A program made the translations under genes and the position numbers. Shown one piece after another: positions 1-10,431 of a stretch of 64,000 nt of DNA (position 1 is its first letter; each line of letters starts with the position of its first letter). The notes below the pieces were generated by a model that ran no database searches, was not told where the DNA came from, and worked only from the letters and a program-made list of their open reading frames with translations. Source of the DNA: Asanoa hainanensis (GTDB lineage: Bacteria > Actinomycetota > Actinomycetes > Mycobacteriales > Micromonosporaceae). The stretch is taken from contig NZ_FZPH01000002.1 in NCBI RefSeq assembly GCF_900188485.1, forward strand, positions 372,001-436,000, read 5' to 3'.

Positions 1-1
1 C

Positions 2-682
2 GAGGCGATCACCTCGCTCGCCGCGGTCGTCTTCGTCACCTGGATGATCTTCTGGATGCGCAAGGCCGCCCGGTCGATCGCCGGTGAGCTGCGCACGAAG
101 ATGACCGACGCGCTCGCCGTCGGGTCCATCGCGGTCGCGGTGATGGCGTTCCTCGCCGTCGTGCGCGAGGGGCTGGAGACCGCCCTGATCTTCTACTCCG
201 CGGTGCAGGGCGTGGAGACCGACGGCGGCCCGCTCTACGCGTTGATCGGCGGCGTCGCGACGGCGATCGTCATCGGCATCCTGCTGTACGGCACGGCCGT
301 GCGGATCAACCTCGGCAAGTTCTTCACCTGGACCGGCGCGCTGCTGATCCTGGTGGCCGCCGGCATCCTCAAGTACGCGGTGCACGACTTCCAGGAGTCC
401 GGCGTCCTGCCCGGGCTCAACACGCTGGCGTTCGACATCAGCGGCACCCTCGACCCGGGCTCCTGGTACGGCAGCCTGCTCGCCGGAATGTTCAACATCA
501 CCCCGGCGCCCACCGTGCTGGAGACGATCGCCTGGGTCGCGTACGGCATCCCGGTTCTCGCGATCTTCCTCAAGCCGGCGAAACGCGTAGCCAAGCCGGC
601 CGCCGCGGCAAAGACAAAGACAGACACAGACGCAGAGACAAAGACCGAAACCCCCACCTCGGCGACCACGCCGCAGGCCTGA
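2..682 (+). CDS. efeU: Iron permease EfeU (FTR1 family), 5' end outside window
   Basis: Inner-membrane permease of the EfeUOB iron uptake system. The frame is open from base 2, so the start lies before the window; about 226 C-terminal residues are visible. The second REGLE iron-binding motif of FTR1 proteins is encoded at 164-178 (VVREGLETALIF), inside a membrane segment, and three further hydrophobic segments follow. The C-terminal tail after about base 590 is Lys/Ala/Thr-rich and low in complexity, which is common for this family in actinobacteria. efeO starts 14 bases downstream behind an AGGAG ribosome site, so the genes form an operon. In the family, the permease moves iron delivered by EfeO and EfeB. 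The truncation is only the window edge. Confidence 0.9.
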   Translation, partial: EAITSLAAVVFVTWMIFWMRKAARSIAGELRTKMTDALAVGSIAVAVMAFLAVVREGLETALIFYSAVQGVETDGGPLYALIGGVATAIVIGILLYGTAVRINLGKFFTWTGALLILVAAGILKYAVHDFQESGVLPGLNTLAFDISGTLDPGSWYGSLLAGMFNITPAPTVLETIAWVAYGIPVLAIFLKPAKRVAKPAAAAKTKTDTDAETKTETPTSATTPQA

Positions 683-696
683 TCAGGAGTCCCCGA

Positions 697-1833
697 ATGC
701 GCAGCAGATACCTGGCGACCGTCGCGGTCGCCCTGTTGGCGGGTGGCCTGGCCGCCTGCTCCGGCAGTGACGACAAGGGCGCCGACGCCGCCGCGGACAA
801 GGGTGGCCCGATCGCCGTCAACGCCAGCGACACCGGCTGCGAGGTCGGCGTCACCGACGTCGACGCGGGCACGGTGCAGTTCAAGATCACGAACAAGGGC
901 GCCAAGGTCACCGAGTTCTACGTGTACGCCGCCGGCGACCGGGTGATGGGCGAGGTCGAGAACATCGTGCCGGGCCTGAGCCGGGACCTGCACGTCGAGC
1001 TGCCCGCCGGCACGTACGAGACGGCCTGCAAGCCGGGCATGATCGGCAAGGGCATCCGTGGCCCGCTGAAGGTCAACGGCTCCGCCGCCCCGCTCACCGA
1101 GGACGCCGCCCTCAAGGACGCGACCGACAGCTACTCGCGCTACGTGAAGAGCCAGACCGACGCCCTGCTGACCAAGACCCAGGAGTTCGTCGACGCGGTC
1201 AAGGCCGGTGACGTCGCCAAGGCCAAGACGCTGTTCCCGGTCGCCCGCACCTACTGGGAGCGGATCGAGCCCGTCGCCGAGATCTTCGGTGACCTCGACC
1301 CGAAGATCGACGGCCGGGAAGAGGTCGTCGAGGAGGGCATGAAGTTCACCGGCTTCCACGCGATCGAGCGAGACCTGTGGAAGACCGGCGACATCTCGAA
1401 GTCCGGTCCGATGGCCGACGAGCTGATGGTCAACGTCAAGGAGATCGTCGCCAAGGCCAACGCCGAGAAGCTCTCGCCGCTCCAGCTCGCCAACGGCGCC
1501 AAGGAGCTCCTCGACGAGGTGGCCACGGGCAAGATCACGGGCGAGGAGGACCGCTACTCGCACACCGACCTGTGGGACTTCAACGCCAACGTCGAAGGCT
1601 CGAAGGCGGCCATCTCCGCGCTTCGCCCGGCGCTGGAGCAGCGCAACGCCGACCTGGTCAAGCAGCTCGACACCGAGTTCGCCAACGTCGACAGCGCGCT
1701 GTCGAAGCACCGCAACGGCGATGGCTGGAAGTTCCACAACGAGCTCTCGCAGGACGACCTGAAGGCCCTCTCCGACGCGATCAACGCGTTGGCCGAGCCG
1801 ATCAGCAAGGTCGCCGCGGTGGTGGCGGGTTAA
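697..1833 (+). CDS. efeO: Iron uptake lipoprotein EfeO (cupredoxin + M75 imelysin)
   Basis: Periplasm/envelope-side component of EfeUOB that is thought to bind iron and hand it to EfeU. The product has 378 residues, close to the roughly 375 of E. coli EfeO. The N-terminus is a lipoprotein signal with lipobox LAAC (cysteine near residue 21), so it is probably membrane-anchored. A cupredoxin-like domain covers about residues 40-125 and an M75/imelysin helical domain covers about 130-375. The HxxE metal motif is present as H221-A-I-E224 (FHAIERDLW). It starts with ATG, 7-8 bases behind AGGAG. The stop is only 5 bases before the efeB start, so translation is probably coupled. Confidence 0.93.
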   Translation: MRSRYLATVAVALLAGGLAACSGSDDKGADAAADKGGPIAVNASDTGCEVGVTDVDAGTVQFKITNKGAKVTEFYVYAAGDRVMGEVENIVPGLSRDLHVELPAGTYETACKPGMIGKGIRGPLKVNGSAAPLTEDAALKDATDSYSRYVKSQTDALLTKTQEFVDAVKAGDVAKAKTLFPVARTYWERIEPVAEIFGDLDPKIDGREEVVEEGMKFTGFHAIERDLWKTGDISKSGPMADELMVNVKEIVAKANAEKLSPLQLANGAKELLDEVATGKITGEEDRYSHTDLWDFNANVEGSKAAISALRPALEQRNADLVKQLDTEFANVDSALSKHRNGDGWKFHNELSQDDLKALSDAINALAEPISKVAAVVAG

Positions 1834-1838
1834 GACAG

Positions 1839-3107
1839 ATGGGAATCACGCGTCGTAAGGCGATGACGATCGCGGGTGTCGGCGTGGCCGGCATCGCGGG
1901 TGCTGCCGCCGGCGCGACGGCCGTGCTGGCCGCTGACTCGGAGCCCACGGTTCCGGTGTCGGCGGCCAGTGGTGCCGTCCCGTTCCACGGCGACCACCAG
2001 GCCGGCATCGTCACGCCGGCCCAGGACCGGCTGCACTTCGTCGCCTTCGACGTGGTCACCAAGGACCGTGACCGGCTGGTGTCGATGCTCCAGGACTGGA
2101 CGGCCGCGGCCGCCCGGATGACCCAAGGCCAGGACGCCGGCACGATCGGTGCGGTCAACGGGATACCGGAGGCGCCGCCGGACGACACCGGCGAGGCGCT
2201 CGACCTGCCGCCGGCCGGCCTGACGCTGACCATCGGCTTCGGCCCGACGCTGTTCCGCGACGCGTCCGGCGTGGACCGCTTCGGCATCGCCGCCAAGCGG
2301 CCGGCGGCGCTGGAGGAGCTGCCGAAGTTCCCCGCCGACGCGCTCCAGCCCGAGATCTCCGGCGGCGACCTGTGCGTGCAGGCGTGCGCCAACGACCCGC
2401 AGGTGGCGGTGCACGCGATCCGCAACCTTGCCCGCATCGGCATGGGCGTGGTGAGCGTGCGCTGGTCGCAGCTCGGCTTCGGCCGCACCTCGTCGACCTC
2501 GCGTGACCAGGTCACCCCGCGCAACCTGTTCGGCTTCAAGGACGGCACGGCCAACCTCAAGGCCGAGGACACCGCGCTGCTCGACGAGCACCTGTGGGCC
2601 CGCGCGGCCGACGGAGCGTCCTGGATGGACGGCGGTTCCTACCTCGTGGCCCGGAAGATCCGGATGACCATCGAGACCTGGGACCGCACGTCGCTCGGCG
2701 AGCAGGAGGAGATCGTCGGCCGGGCCAAGGGCAGCGGCGCGCCGCTGGGCCACCAGAACGAGTTCGACGAGCTCGACTTCACCATCAAGGGCCCGGAAGG
2801 CGAGCCGGCGATCGCCGACGTCGCGCACGTGAAGCTGGCCCACCACAGCCAGAACAGCGGCGCCCGGATTCTCCGTCGGGGCTACAACTTCGTCGACGGC
2901 TCCGACGGCCTGGGTCGCCTCAATGCGGGCCTGTTCTTCATCTCGTTCCAGCGGGACGCGCACAAGCAGTTCGTGCCGATCCAGCTCAACCTCGCCCGGC
3001 ACGACGTGATGAACGAGTACATCCGCCATGTGTCGAGCGCCCTGTTCGCCTGCCCGCCCGGGGTGAAAGACGGTGGCGACTACTGGGGCCGCGAGCTCTT
3101 CAGCTAG
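1839..3107 (+). CDS. efeB: Dyp-type heme peroxidase EfeB (Tat-exported)
   Basis: Deferrochelatase/peroxidase of the EfeUOB system. The protein has 422 residues. The ATG at 1839 was chosen because it directly precedes a twin-arginine signal (ITRRKAMTIAGVGVAG); the frame extends upstream but without a signal. The Dyp family GxxDG motif is GFKDGTAN with the catalytic aspartate at residue 235. The downstream segment AHVKLAHHSQNSGARILRRG contains the expected proximal heme histidine. Folded export by Tat fits a heme enzyme acting outside the membrane beside EfeO. It is the last gene of the operon. Its stop overlaps the end of the convergent SpoIIM-like gene by 8 bases. Confidence 0.93.
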   Translation: MGITRRKAMTIAGVGVAGIAGAAAGATAVLAADSEPTVPVSAASGAVPFHGDHQAGIVTPAQDRLHFVAFDVVTKDRDRLVSMLQDWTAAAARMTQGQDAGTIGAVNGIPEAPPDDTGEALDLPPAGLTLTIGFGPTLFRDASGVDRFGIAAKRPAALEELPKFPADALQPEISGGDLCVQACANDPQVAVHAIRNLARIGMGVVSVRWSQLGFGRTSSTSRDQVTPRNLFGFKDGTANLKAEDTALLDEHLWARAADGASWMDGGSYLVARKIRMTIETWDRTSLGEQEEIVGRAKGSGAPLGHQNEFDELDFTIKGPEGEPAIADVAHVKLAHHSQNSGARILRRGYNFVDGSDGLGRLNAGLFFISFQRDAHKQFVPIQLNLARHDVMNEYIRHVSSALFACPPGVKDGGDYWGRELFS

Positions 3108-4197
3108 TCGAACTTGCGACCGCGGACGCCGCAGGGACGGGCCCGCCAGGGACCGGCCCGTACTCTGGCGGGAGCGACGGTCGTGCCGCCGACGGACCCG
3201 AGTCGATTAGCAATTTTGATCTTTCGATGTCTTGTGTCGCGATGCGTTCCGTCTTGGCGGCGTGTGCCGCCGCCGACCCGAAGAGCATCACGTAGCCGAT
3301 GAAGCCCAGCCAGGCGAGCGCGCCGATGACGATTTTCAGCGCCGGCGGCATCGACGACGGCGTGACGAACGCTTCGATCACGCCGGACACCGCGAACAGG
3401 AAGACGAGGCCGACCGCGACCAGCAGGCCCTCGCGGCCGGCGGCGGCCACCGAACGGGTGCGGGTCAGGTGCTTGGGCGGGCGGATCCAGGCGCCGGCGA
3501 TCCGCAGGCCCACGCCGGCCGCCACGTAGACGCCCGTCAGCTCCAGCAGGCCGTGCGGCGTGATCAGGCTGAAGAACTGCTCCGCCTCGCCGTACTGGAC
3601 CATCACGCCGCCGCTGAGCCCGATGTTGAGCGCGTTGTTCCACAACAGCCAGAGGACCGGCAGGATCAGCACGCCCGCGGCCAGGCACTGCACCGAGAGC
3701 CAGGCGTTGTGCGTCCACAGGGAGAACGCGAACGTCTGCGGCGAGTACTCGGAGTAGTACGCCGCGAACTCCGTGTCGGCCAGCCGCCGGGCGGCCTCGT
3801 CACCGATCAGCGCGCTGGCGACCTCGGGATGACCGGCGGTGTAGAAGATCAGGAAGAAGGTCAGCGCGGTGAACAGCGTGGCGACCGCACACCACCACGG
3901 CCAGGCGCGGTACGCGGCGAGCGGGAACCCGACCGTGAAGAACCGGCCGACGTCGGCGAGGCGCGTCCGGCGCCCGGGCGAGATCGCCGCCCGGCCGGCC
4001 AGCACGAGTCGGGACAGGCGGGCGATCAGAGCCGGGTCGGGGGTACGGCTGCGCACGACCGACAAATGCGTCGCCGTGCGCTGGTAGAGCGTCACGAGCT
4101 CGTCGACCTCGACGGCGGACAGCCGGCGTTTCCCGGAGAGATGCTCCAGCCGGTGCCATTGCGCGTCGTGCTCAGCCACGTAGGCGTCGAGATCCAC
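3100..4197 (-). CDS. SpoIIM-like (stage II sporulation M) membrane protein
   Basis: Multi-pass membrane protein of the SpoIIM/DUF95 family, about 365 residues. Four to five hydrophobic segments are visible (for example WWCAVATLFTALTFFLIF and LLVAVGLVFLFAVSGVIEAF). The conserved central stretch ITPHGLLELTGVYVAAGVGL carries the family signature around HG-E. The frame stays open to an ATG at 4233, but the GTG at 4197 gives VDLDAYVAEHDAQWHRLE, which is how actinobacterial members usually begin, so I prefer it. It is divergent from the RDD protein with only about 10 bases between the starts. SpoIIM/RDD/MoxR/DUF58 neighbours recur in actinobacteria; the cellular role is unknown there. Confidence 0.85.
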   Translation of the reverse strand: MDLDAYVAEHDAQWHRLEHLSGKRRLSAVEVDELVTLYQRTATHLSVVRSRTPDPALIARLSRLVLAGRAAISPGRRTRLADVGRFFTVGFPLAAYRAWPWWCAVATLFTALTFFLIFYTAGHPEVASALIGDEAARRLADTEFAAYYSEYSPQTFAFSLWTHNAWLSVQCLAAGVLILPVLWLLWNNALNIGLSGGVMVQYGEAEQFFSLITPHGLLELTGVYVAAGVGLRIAGAWIRPPKHLTRTRSVAAAGREGLLVAVGLVFLFAVSGVIEAFVTPSSMPPALKIVIGALAWLGFIGYVMLFGSAAAHAAKTERIATQDIERSKLLIDSGPSAARPSLPPEYGPVPGGPVPAASAVASSTS

Positions 4198-4206
4198 GCG
4201 CTCATA

Positions 4207-5163
4207 GTGTTCACTGTGCGGGTGACCGCGCAACCTCTCTCGTCCGACCGGGTCGTCACCGGCGAGGCCGTGGAGCTCGAGGTGCGCGCCGCCCGGGCCG
4301 GTTCCCGCGTCACCGCCCTGCTCATCGACCTACTGGTCATCGGTGCCCTGGGCCTGGTGCTGTACCTGGTCGTCTGGATGGTCCTGTCGTCGATTCCGAC
4401 GCAGTTCGACAGCGCCACCATCTCGGGCATCACGGTGGTCGGCACCGTGCTGGTGCTGGTCGGCTACCCCGTCACCTGCGAGACGGTCTTTCGTGGCCGG
4501 ACGGCCGGCAAGGCCGCGCTGGGCCTGCGGGTGGTCCGCGACGACGGCGGTCCGGTGCGGCTCCGGCACGCGCTGACGCGCAGCCTGGTCGGCATCGCCA
4601 CCGAGTGGCCCGGGGTGCTGCTGCCGCCGGTCACCTGGGTCGCGGCGCTGGCGACGATGCTCGGCAACCCGCGCGGCAAACGCCTCGGCGACCTGGTCGC
4701 CGGCACCATGGTGATCCACGAGCGCACGCCGGCGGGCTGGGGCTGGGTGCCCGGCATGCCGCCGCGGCTGGCCGAGTGGGCGCTGACCCTCGACCTCACC
4801 GGTGTCTCCGACGAGCTGGCGTTGGCCGTGCGGCACTTCCTGGCCCGCGGACGCGAGCTGCGCGAGCCCGCCCGCACCGAGCTCGGCCGCACCCTGGCCG
4901 CCGAGATCGCGGCGGTGACCACGCCGCCGCCCCCGCCGGACGTGCCGGGCTGGGCCTACCTGGCCGCCGTGATCGCCGAGCGGCACCGGCGGGCCCGGCT
5001 GCGGCTCGCCCGCGCCCGCGCGGTAAGCGCGGCGATCTGGCCGGACCTGGTGCCCAAAGCAATGACGCCGCCGCCGGTGATGGTTCGGCCCGCCTTGCCG
5101 TACTCCGACGACACGCCCCCACTCGCCTGGCCGGTCACGGCCCACCAGCCGCGACCGTTCTAG
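4207..5163 (+). CDS. RDD family membrane protein
   Basis: RDD-domain integral membrane protein, about 318 residues. The RDD signature is seen as RAARAGSRVTALLIDLLV near the N-terminus, with hydrophobic segments around residues 33-60, 75-100 and 130-160. The conserved GRTAGKAALGLRVV block and the C-terminal GKRLGDLVAGTMVIHER block are also present. The last 130 residues are soluble, Ala/Arg/Pro-rich and not recognisable. In-frame GTG codons at 4207, 4216 and 4222 are all possible starts. Its stop overlaps the stop of the convergent DUF58 gene. RDD proteins have been proposed as transporters in some bacteria, but no function can be assigned here. Confidence 0.85.
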   Translation: MFTVRVTAQPLSSDRVVTGEAVELEVRAARAGSRVTALLIDLLVIGALGLVLYLVVWMVLSSIPTQFDSATISGITVVGTVLVLVGYPVTCETVFRGRTAGKAALGLRVVRDDGGPVRLRHALTRSLVGIATEWPGVLLPPVTWVAALATMLGNPRGKRLGDLVAGTMVIHERTPAGWGWVPGMPPRLAEWALTLDLTGVSDELALAVRHFLARGRELREPARTELGRTLAAEIAAVTTPPPPPDVPGWAYLAAVIAERHRRARLRLARARAVSAAIWPDLVPKAMTPPPVMVRPALPYSDDTPPLAWPVTAHQPRPF

Positions 5164-6464
5164 AGCCGGGCCAGCGCCTTCAAGGTGAGGTAGGCGTCGG
5201 CGACCGCGCCCGCGAACTCCGTCGCCGGGGCGTCGACCACCTCGACACCGCCGCGCCGCAGGGCCGCCGCGACGCGGTCGCGTTCGGACAGTGCCCGGTG
5301 GCCGGCCGCGGCCGCGTAGACGTCGGCGGCGGTCGCCGGCTCGCGGATGGTCAGGTCGCGCAGCACCGGGTCGTGCGTGGCCGCGACGACGACCTTGTGC
5401 CGGGCGACCAGTCTCGGCAGCACCGGCAGCAGGCCCTCGCCCAGCGCGCCCGGCTCCAGCGCGGTGAACAGCACGATCAGCGCGCGCTTGCGTTCCCGCC
5501 GCAGCACCTCGCCGACGACGAGCTCGAAGTCGGTCTCGACCAGCGCCGGTTGCAACGGCGCGAGCGCGTTGACCAGCTTGGCCAGCAGCACCTGGCGACC
5601 GGCGCCGGAGACCGACGCGCGCACCGCGGTGTCGACGGCCAGCAGGTCGACCTGGTCGCCGGCCCGGGCCGCGAGGGTGGCCAGCAGCAGGGCCGCGTCC
5701 ATCGCCGCGTCCAGCCGGGGCTCGTCGCCGATCCGGACGGCCGAGGTGCGGCCGGTGTCGAGCACGCACACCACCCGGCGGTCGCGCTCCGGCCGCCAGG
5801 TGCGGACCATCACGTCGGACCGCCGGGCGCTGGCCCGCCAGTCGATCGACCGGACGTCGTCGCCGATCACGTATTCCCGCAGCGCGTCGAACTCGGTGCC
5901 CTGGCCCCGGCCGCGGGTGACGATGCTGCCGTCGAGCACCCGCAGCCGCGCGGTCTTCTCCGGCAGCAGCACGCGGGACTGGAAGCGCGGCAACACCCGT
6001 ACGCGCCAGGGCGGGGTCGCCGGGTGTTCGGCGCGTTGCCGGAACGCGAGGCCCAGCGGGCCGTGCGAGCGCACCGTGACCCCGAGCGCGGGCCGGTCGC
6101 CGCGGCGGGTCGGGGTCAGCTCGGCGGCCAGCGTCACGCTGGTGTTCGGCGGGACCTCGACGCGTCCGCGCGGCGTCACCGCGCCGGCCGACGGCACCCA
6201 GGCGTCGCGGATGTCGGCGCGCAGCGTACGCGTGCCGCTGTTGCGTACCCGCAGCCGCACGGTGGCGGACTGCCCGAGCCGGACCGCCGAGTCACCCTCG
6301 CGGGCCAGCGACAGGTCCCGCAGCGCCGCCGCGAACGCGAAGTCCACAGCGGACAGTGCCAGGACGGCGCAGCCGGCGATCGCCGCGGCCCACCAGGGCG
6401 CCGACCACAGTGGCATGGTGAGCGCGGCCAGGCCGAGCAGCAGGGCGGTCCGCCAGGTGACCAT
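5160..6464 (-). CDS. DUF58 family protein
   Basis: DUF58 protein, 434 residues. Two hydrophobic segments at the N-terminus (MVTWRTALLLGLAALTMP and WWAAAIAGCAVLALSA) anchor it. The family signature IDWRASARRSDVMVRTW sits near residue 210, and a vWA-like fold follows (VVCVLDTGRTSAVRIG). It starts at ATG 6464, only 2 bases after the MoxR stop, so it is translated with MoxR. MoxR-DUF58 pairs are widespread and are thought to act in chaperone-like or metal-centre assembly roles, but no substrate is visible here. It is the last gene of a five-gene operon. Confidence 0.9.
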   Translation of the reverse strand: MVTWRTALLLGLAALTMPLWSAPWWAAAIAGCAVLALSAVDFAFAAALRDLSLAREGDSAVRLGQSATVRLRVRNSGTRTLRADIRDAWVPSAGAVTPRGRVEVPPNTSVTLAAELTPTRRGDRPALGVTVRSHGPLGLAFRQRAEHPATPPWRVRVLPRFQSRVLLPEKTARLRVLDGSIVTRGRGQGTEFDALREYVIGDDVRSIDWRASARRSDVMVRTWRPERDRRVVCVLDTGRTSAVRIGDEPRLDAAMDAALLLATLAARAGDQVDLLAVDTAVRASVSGAGRQVLLAKLVNALAPLQPALVETDFELVVGEVLRRERKRALIVLFTALEPGALGEGLLPVLPRLVARHKVVVAATHDPVLRDLTIREPATAADVYAAAAGHRALSERDRVAAALRRGGVEVVDAPATEFAGAVADAYLTLKALARL

Positions 6465-6466
6465 GG

Positions 6467-7440
<974 letters not shown>

Positions 7441-7444
<4 letters not shown>

Positions 7445-8808
7445 CGTGGTTCTCCTTGGTCGGGCCCGGCGCTGCCGGGCGGGGTGTCGCGGGACGGCCC
7501 CGCGGGTACGACGCCGCCGACCTCGTCGGCCACGGTGTGCAAACCCCGCGCCAGGTCGAGCAACTCGTGGTCGTGCTCCGGCGCGGGGCCGTAGAGCAGC
7601 CCGTCGACCTGCGCCGGGTCGCGGCCGGTGCGCTGGGCGACGGCGGCGACCACGTCGGCCGGCCCGTGCTCGTCGTCGAGGCCGAGGGCCGGCTCGATCC
7701 GCCTGAGCGCGGCCTGGCGGAGCACCTCGGCGGCCGGGCCGCGGGCCCTGGCCCGCTGGTAGAGCCGGCCGCGGCCGAGCACGGTCTCGCCGGAGCGGAC
7801 CTCGACCGGCAACGGTTCGGTGACCGCGGGACCGAGCCGCCGACCCGCCCAGAGGAGCAGCAGGAGCAGGGCGGCGCCCAGGGTGGCCAGCATCGCCCAG
7901 ACCCACGGTGGGAACGCGTCGGTGATCGAGGCGCTGTCACCGTCGTCGCCGCCGCGTGCCTCGCCGGGCGGACCGTCGCGGCCGCCGGGAGGCTGGGTGT
8001 ATTGCTCCTGCGGATTGGTTGTCGGCCGTTCGTAGGTCTCCGGCTCGGACTCTTCGGGCGTGTAGGTCGGCAGCGGCTGCTCCGGCGGCTGGAACCGCTC
8101 GTGCAGGTCGAGCCAGACGAGCTTGGGCCGGGTCGCCAGCAGGCCGGCGGCGAAGGCGCGGTTGGCGTGCTCGTCGAGGCGTCCGTTCAGGAAGGGGTCG
8201 GCCGCGCCGACCACCACGACCTCCTGCGGATAGCCGAACCGCAGCACGCTCCGGTCGTAGCACGCGTCGTAGCCGCCGGTGAAGGTCTCCTCGACGACGT
8301 ACGACTGCCGCCGGGCGGCCGAGGCGCCGGCCTCCGTGATGCCGGGGATCCCACAGCCGCCCGAGGACACGGGCGCGGTCGCCCAGCGGCGGTCGCCGCG
8401 CAGCAGCGGCACGCCGGCGCCCCGCAGGGCCCGGGCGGGCGGGTCGACGAGCACGATCCGGGTGCTCGCCGGAAGGGACCGCAGCGCACCCACGCTCTGT
8501 GGATCGAGGTATTCGGCGGCCGGCACGAACAGGGTCGCGCCGCCGGAGTCGGTGAGCGCGGTGCGTGGATCGGTGTGCCGCACGACGGTCACGCCCTGGC
8601 CGCGCAGCACGTCGGCCAGCCGGGCCGAGCCGATGGCCGCGTCGCTGACCGGGGAGAGGAAGTCGGCGTCGCCGCTGTCGGGCGTGTCGACGGCATGGGT
8701 GACCAACGTGGCGACGAACAGCACGAGGACCACGCCGAACGGGATGAGGGTGCGCCGCCCGCGCCGCCACCCGCGGCGCAGCGCCGCCCGCCTCCCACCG
8801 GTCGTCAT
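7441..8808 (-). CDS. DUF4350 membrane protein
   Basis: Protein of about 455 residues with one membrane segment near the N-terminus (LIPFGVVLVLFVATLVTHAV). A roughly 220-residue extracytoplasmic domain follows, matching DUF4350 (LLRGDRRWATAPVSSGGC, then DACYDRSVLRFGYPQEVVVV). Next come a low-complexity Pro/Glu linker, a second membrane segment (VWAMLATLGAALLLLLLWAG) and a cytoplasmic tail. ATG 8808 overlaps the preceding stop as ATGA. DUF4350, DUF4129, MoxR and DUF58 repeatedly occur together in actinobacteria, which supports a shared envelope complex. No biochemical role is established to my knowledge. Confidence 0.83.
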
Positions 8809-9401
8809 GACCCACCTCGCCGGCTCGCGGGCACCCGGCCACCGGCCACCGCCCGGTCCACCTCCGACGCGAGCCGCTTCATGGAGGTGTCGTCGTCTTC
8901 CGTGGCCGGCTTCTCGCCGTACCAGATGTCGGAGAAGATCGTGCCGGCCGCGGTGAGCGGCTCGTCGGTGGCCGGCGCGTTCCGGCCGGCGGCGGAGGCG
9001 AGCTCGGTGACCGTCCACCCTGGATGGTGGTCGATCACCCGGCGGTCGACCAGCAGCCGGACCACCGCCCGGAGCCGTTCGCGGACCGCCTCGGCCCACT
9101 GGCCCTGCGCGGCGAACCGGTCGGCTCGGGACAGGAACGTCGCCGCCGGCAGGTCGGGCAGGGCGTCCGGCTCGGCCTCGTCCAGCACCGGGTCGACGTT
9201 TTTCTCGGGCTCGGCGGCGGGCCGGCGTCGGCGGCGGCGGAACCGCAGCCGCAGCCGGGGCACGCGCAGGCGCGACCAGTGGGTCCAGAGCAGGGCGACC
9301 GCCGCCGCGAGGGCCAGCAGGATCAGCAGGATCCAGCCGAGCCCGAGGACGTCGCTGAGCGCGGCCGCCGTCTCGGTCCACCAGCGGGCGAAGCCGGTCA
9401 T
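8805..9401 (-). CDS. DUF4129 membrane protein
   Basis: 198-residue protein with a single N-terminal membrane segment (WILLILLALAAAVALLW). A very basic RLRLRFRRRRRR stretch and a cytoplasmic DUF4129 domain follow (RADRFAAQGQWAEAVRERLR, then HPGWTVTELA). The C-terminus includes the family-typical FSDIWYGEKPATEDD. ATG 9401 forms an ATGA overlap with the upstream membrane-protein gene, and the stop forms another with DUF4350. The strict chain of 4-base overlaps indicates coupled translation and stoichiometric assembly. Confidence 0.85.
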   Translation of the reverse strand: MTGFARWWTETAAALSDVLGLGWILLILLALAAAVALLWTHWSRLRVPRLRLRFRRRRRRPAAEPEKNVDPVLDEAEPDALPDLPAATFLSRADRFAAQGQWAEAVRERLRAVVRLLVDRRVIDHHPGWTVTELASAAGRNAPATDEPLTAAGTIFSDIWYGEKPATEDDDTSMKRLASEVDRAVAGGRVPASRRGGS

Positions 9402-10261
9402 CGGCGCACCGCCAGCGGCGCCTCGGCGGGGCCGTGGCCACGGCTGAGCGCGATGTCGAGCCCCTCGGTGCGGAACCGGGTCTCCAGGTGCAGGGTGGCG
9501 GCCACGCAGGCGAGGGCGGCGTAGGCCAGCGTGTTGACGGCCACCCGCATGGCGGTGAGCAGCACCCCGAGCGCCTCGGGCGACAGGGGCACGAGCCTGG
9601 CGAGGAAGCTGCCGCCGGCCATGCCGACCAGCATCCGGATGAACCACCAGCTGAGGTACGCGAGCAGCAGCACCCACACGCCGCGGGCGCCGGAGCGGCC
9701 GGCCAGCACGATGCCCCGCCCGATCGCCCGGAGCGGGTTGACCCGGTCGGTCACCAGCACCGGCACGGCCAGCATGCAGAACCCGAAGCCGACCGCCCAC
9801 GCCGGCCCGGCGAACGACAGGGTCGCGACGGTCACGCCGGCGAACAGCGCTAGGAAGAGGGTGGCGAACGGGCGCAGGCCGCGCGGGTCGAGCACCGCCC
9901 GGTTGTCCAGCGGTCGGCCCAGCAGCAGGGCGCCGGCCGCGCGGGCCGCCGGTGCGGCGACCAGCGCGATGATCACTGCCTCGCAGCCGGCGCCGACGCA
10001 GAGCGTCGTCCAGAGCGGGCCGAAGTTGCGGTCGACGGACCGGAACGGATCGAGCATGTCGAGGCCGACCCAGGCGCGCAGGGGACCCAGCAGCCACTGC
10101 TCACCCACCGCCAGGACCGCCGCCAGCGGCAGCAGCGCGGCCGCATGCCCGCGCAGCACCAGGAGGGCGGCATCGAGCAGCTCGCCCATCGTGAGCGGGC
10201 GCCGGGGGATGGCGGACGTTTCCAGGGTGGGCTCCGGGAGGCTGCGTGGGATAGCGGTCAT
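9398..10261 (-). CDS. Uncharacterised polytopic membrane protein
   Basis: First gene of the DUF4129/DUF4350/MoxR/DUF58 operon, about 287 residues. Roughly six hydrophobic segments are present, including LLPLAAVLAVGEQWLLG, PFATLFLALFAGVTVATLSF and VLLLAYLSWWFIRMLVGMAG. The opening RRPLTMGELLDAALLVLRGH resembles the N-terminus of membrane proteins of the glycerophosphodiester phosphodiesterase membrane-domain type, but I cannot assign a family with confidence. ATG 10261 is preferred over an upstream ATG at 10276. Its position at the head of the operon suggests that it is the membrane scaffold of the set. It is divergent from mtrA. Confidence 0.75.
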   Translation of the reverse strand: MTAIPRSLPEPTLETSAIPRRPLTMGELLDAALLVLRGHAAALLPLAAVLAVGEQWLLGPLRAWVGLDMLDPFRSVDRNFGPLWTTLCVGAGCEAVIIALVAAPAARAAGALLLGRPLDNRAVLDPRGLRPFATLFLALFAGVTVATLSFAGPAWAVGFGFCMLAVPVLVTDRVNPLRAIGRGIVLAGRSGARGVWVLLLAYLSWWFIRMLVGMAGGSFLARLVPLSPEALGVLLTAMRVAVNTLAYAALACVAATLHLETRFRTEGLDIALSRGHGPAEAPLAVRR

Positions 10262-10431
10262 CGTGGCATGGCGCACATCACGCCCGAGGACCGGAGTGCG
10301 GGATATTGCGTACCCGGTGGCCCGGATCAGCGCTCAACGACCGAATTGTGGGGACAGGTCACCGGGTCAGCGCGGATATTCCCCCGGCCGGCCGGTCACA
10401 CCGCGATGAACGCAGATGGAATATTGGTGCC

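Noticed and set aside
2-682. Truncated efeU pseudogene
   Set aside because: The missing 5' part is only due to the window edge; the frame is intact.
235-1737. 500-codon open frame on the minus strand opposite efeU/efeO
   Set aside because: Arg/Gly/Val-rich composition, no motif, and it is antisense to two well-recognised genes. GC bias makes long antisense open frames common here.
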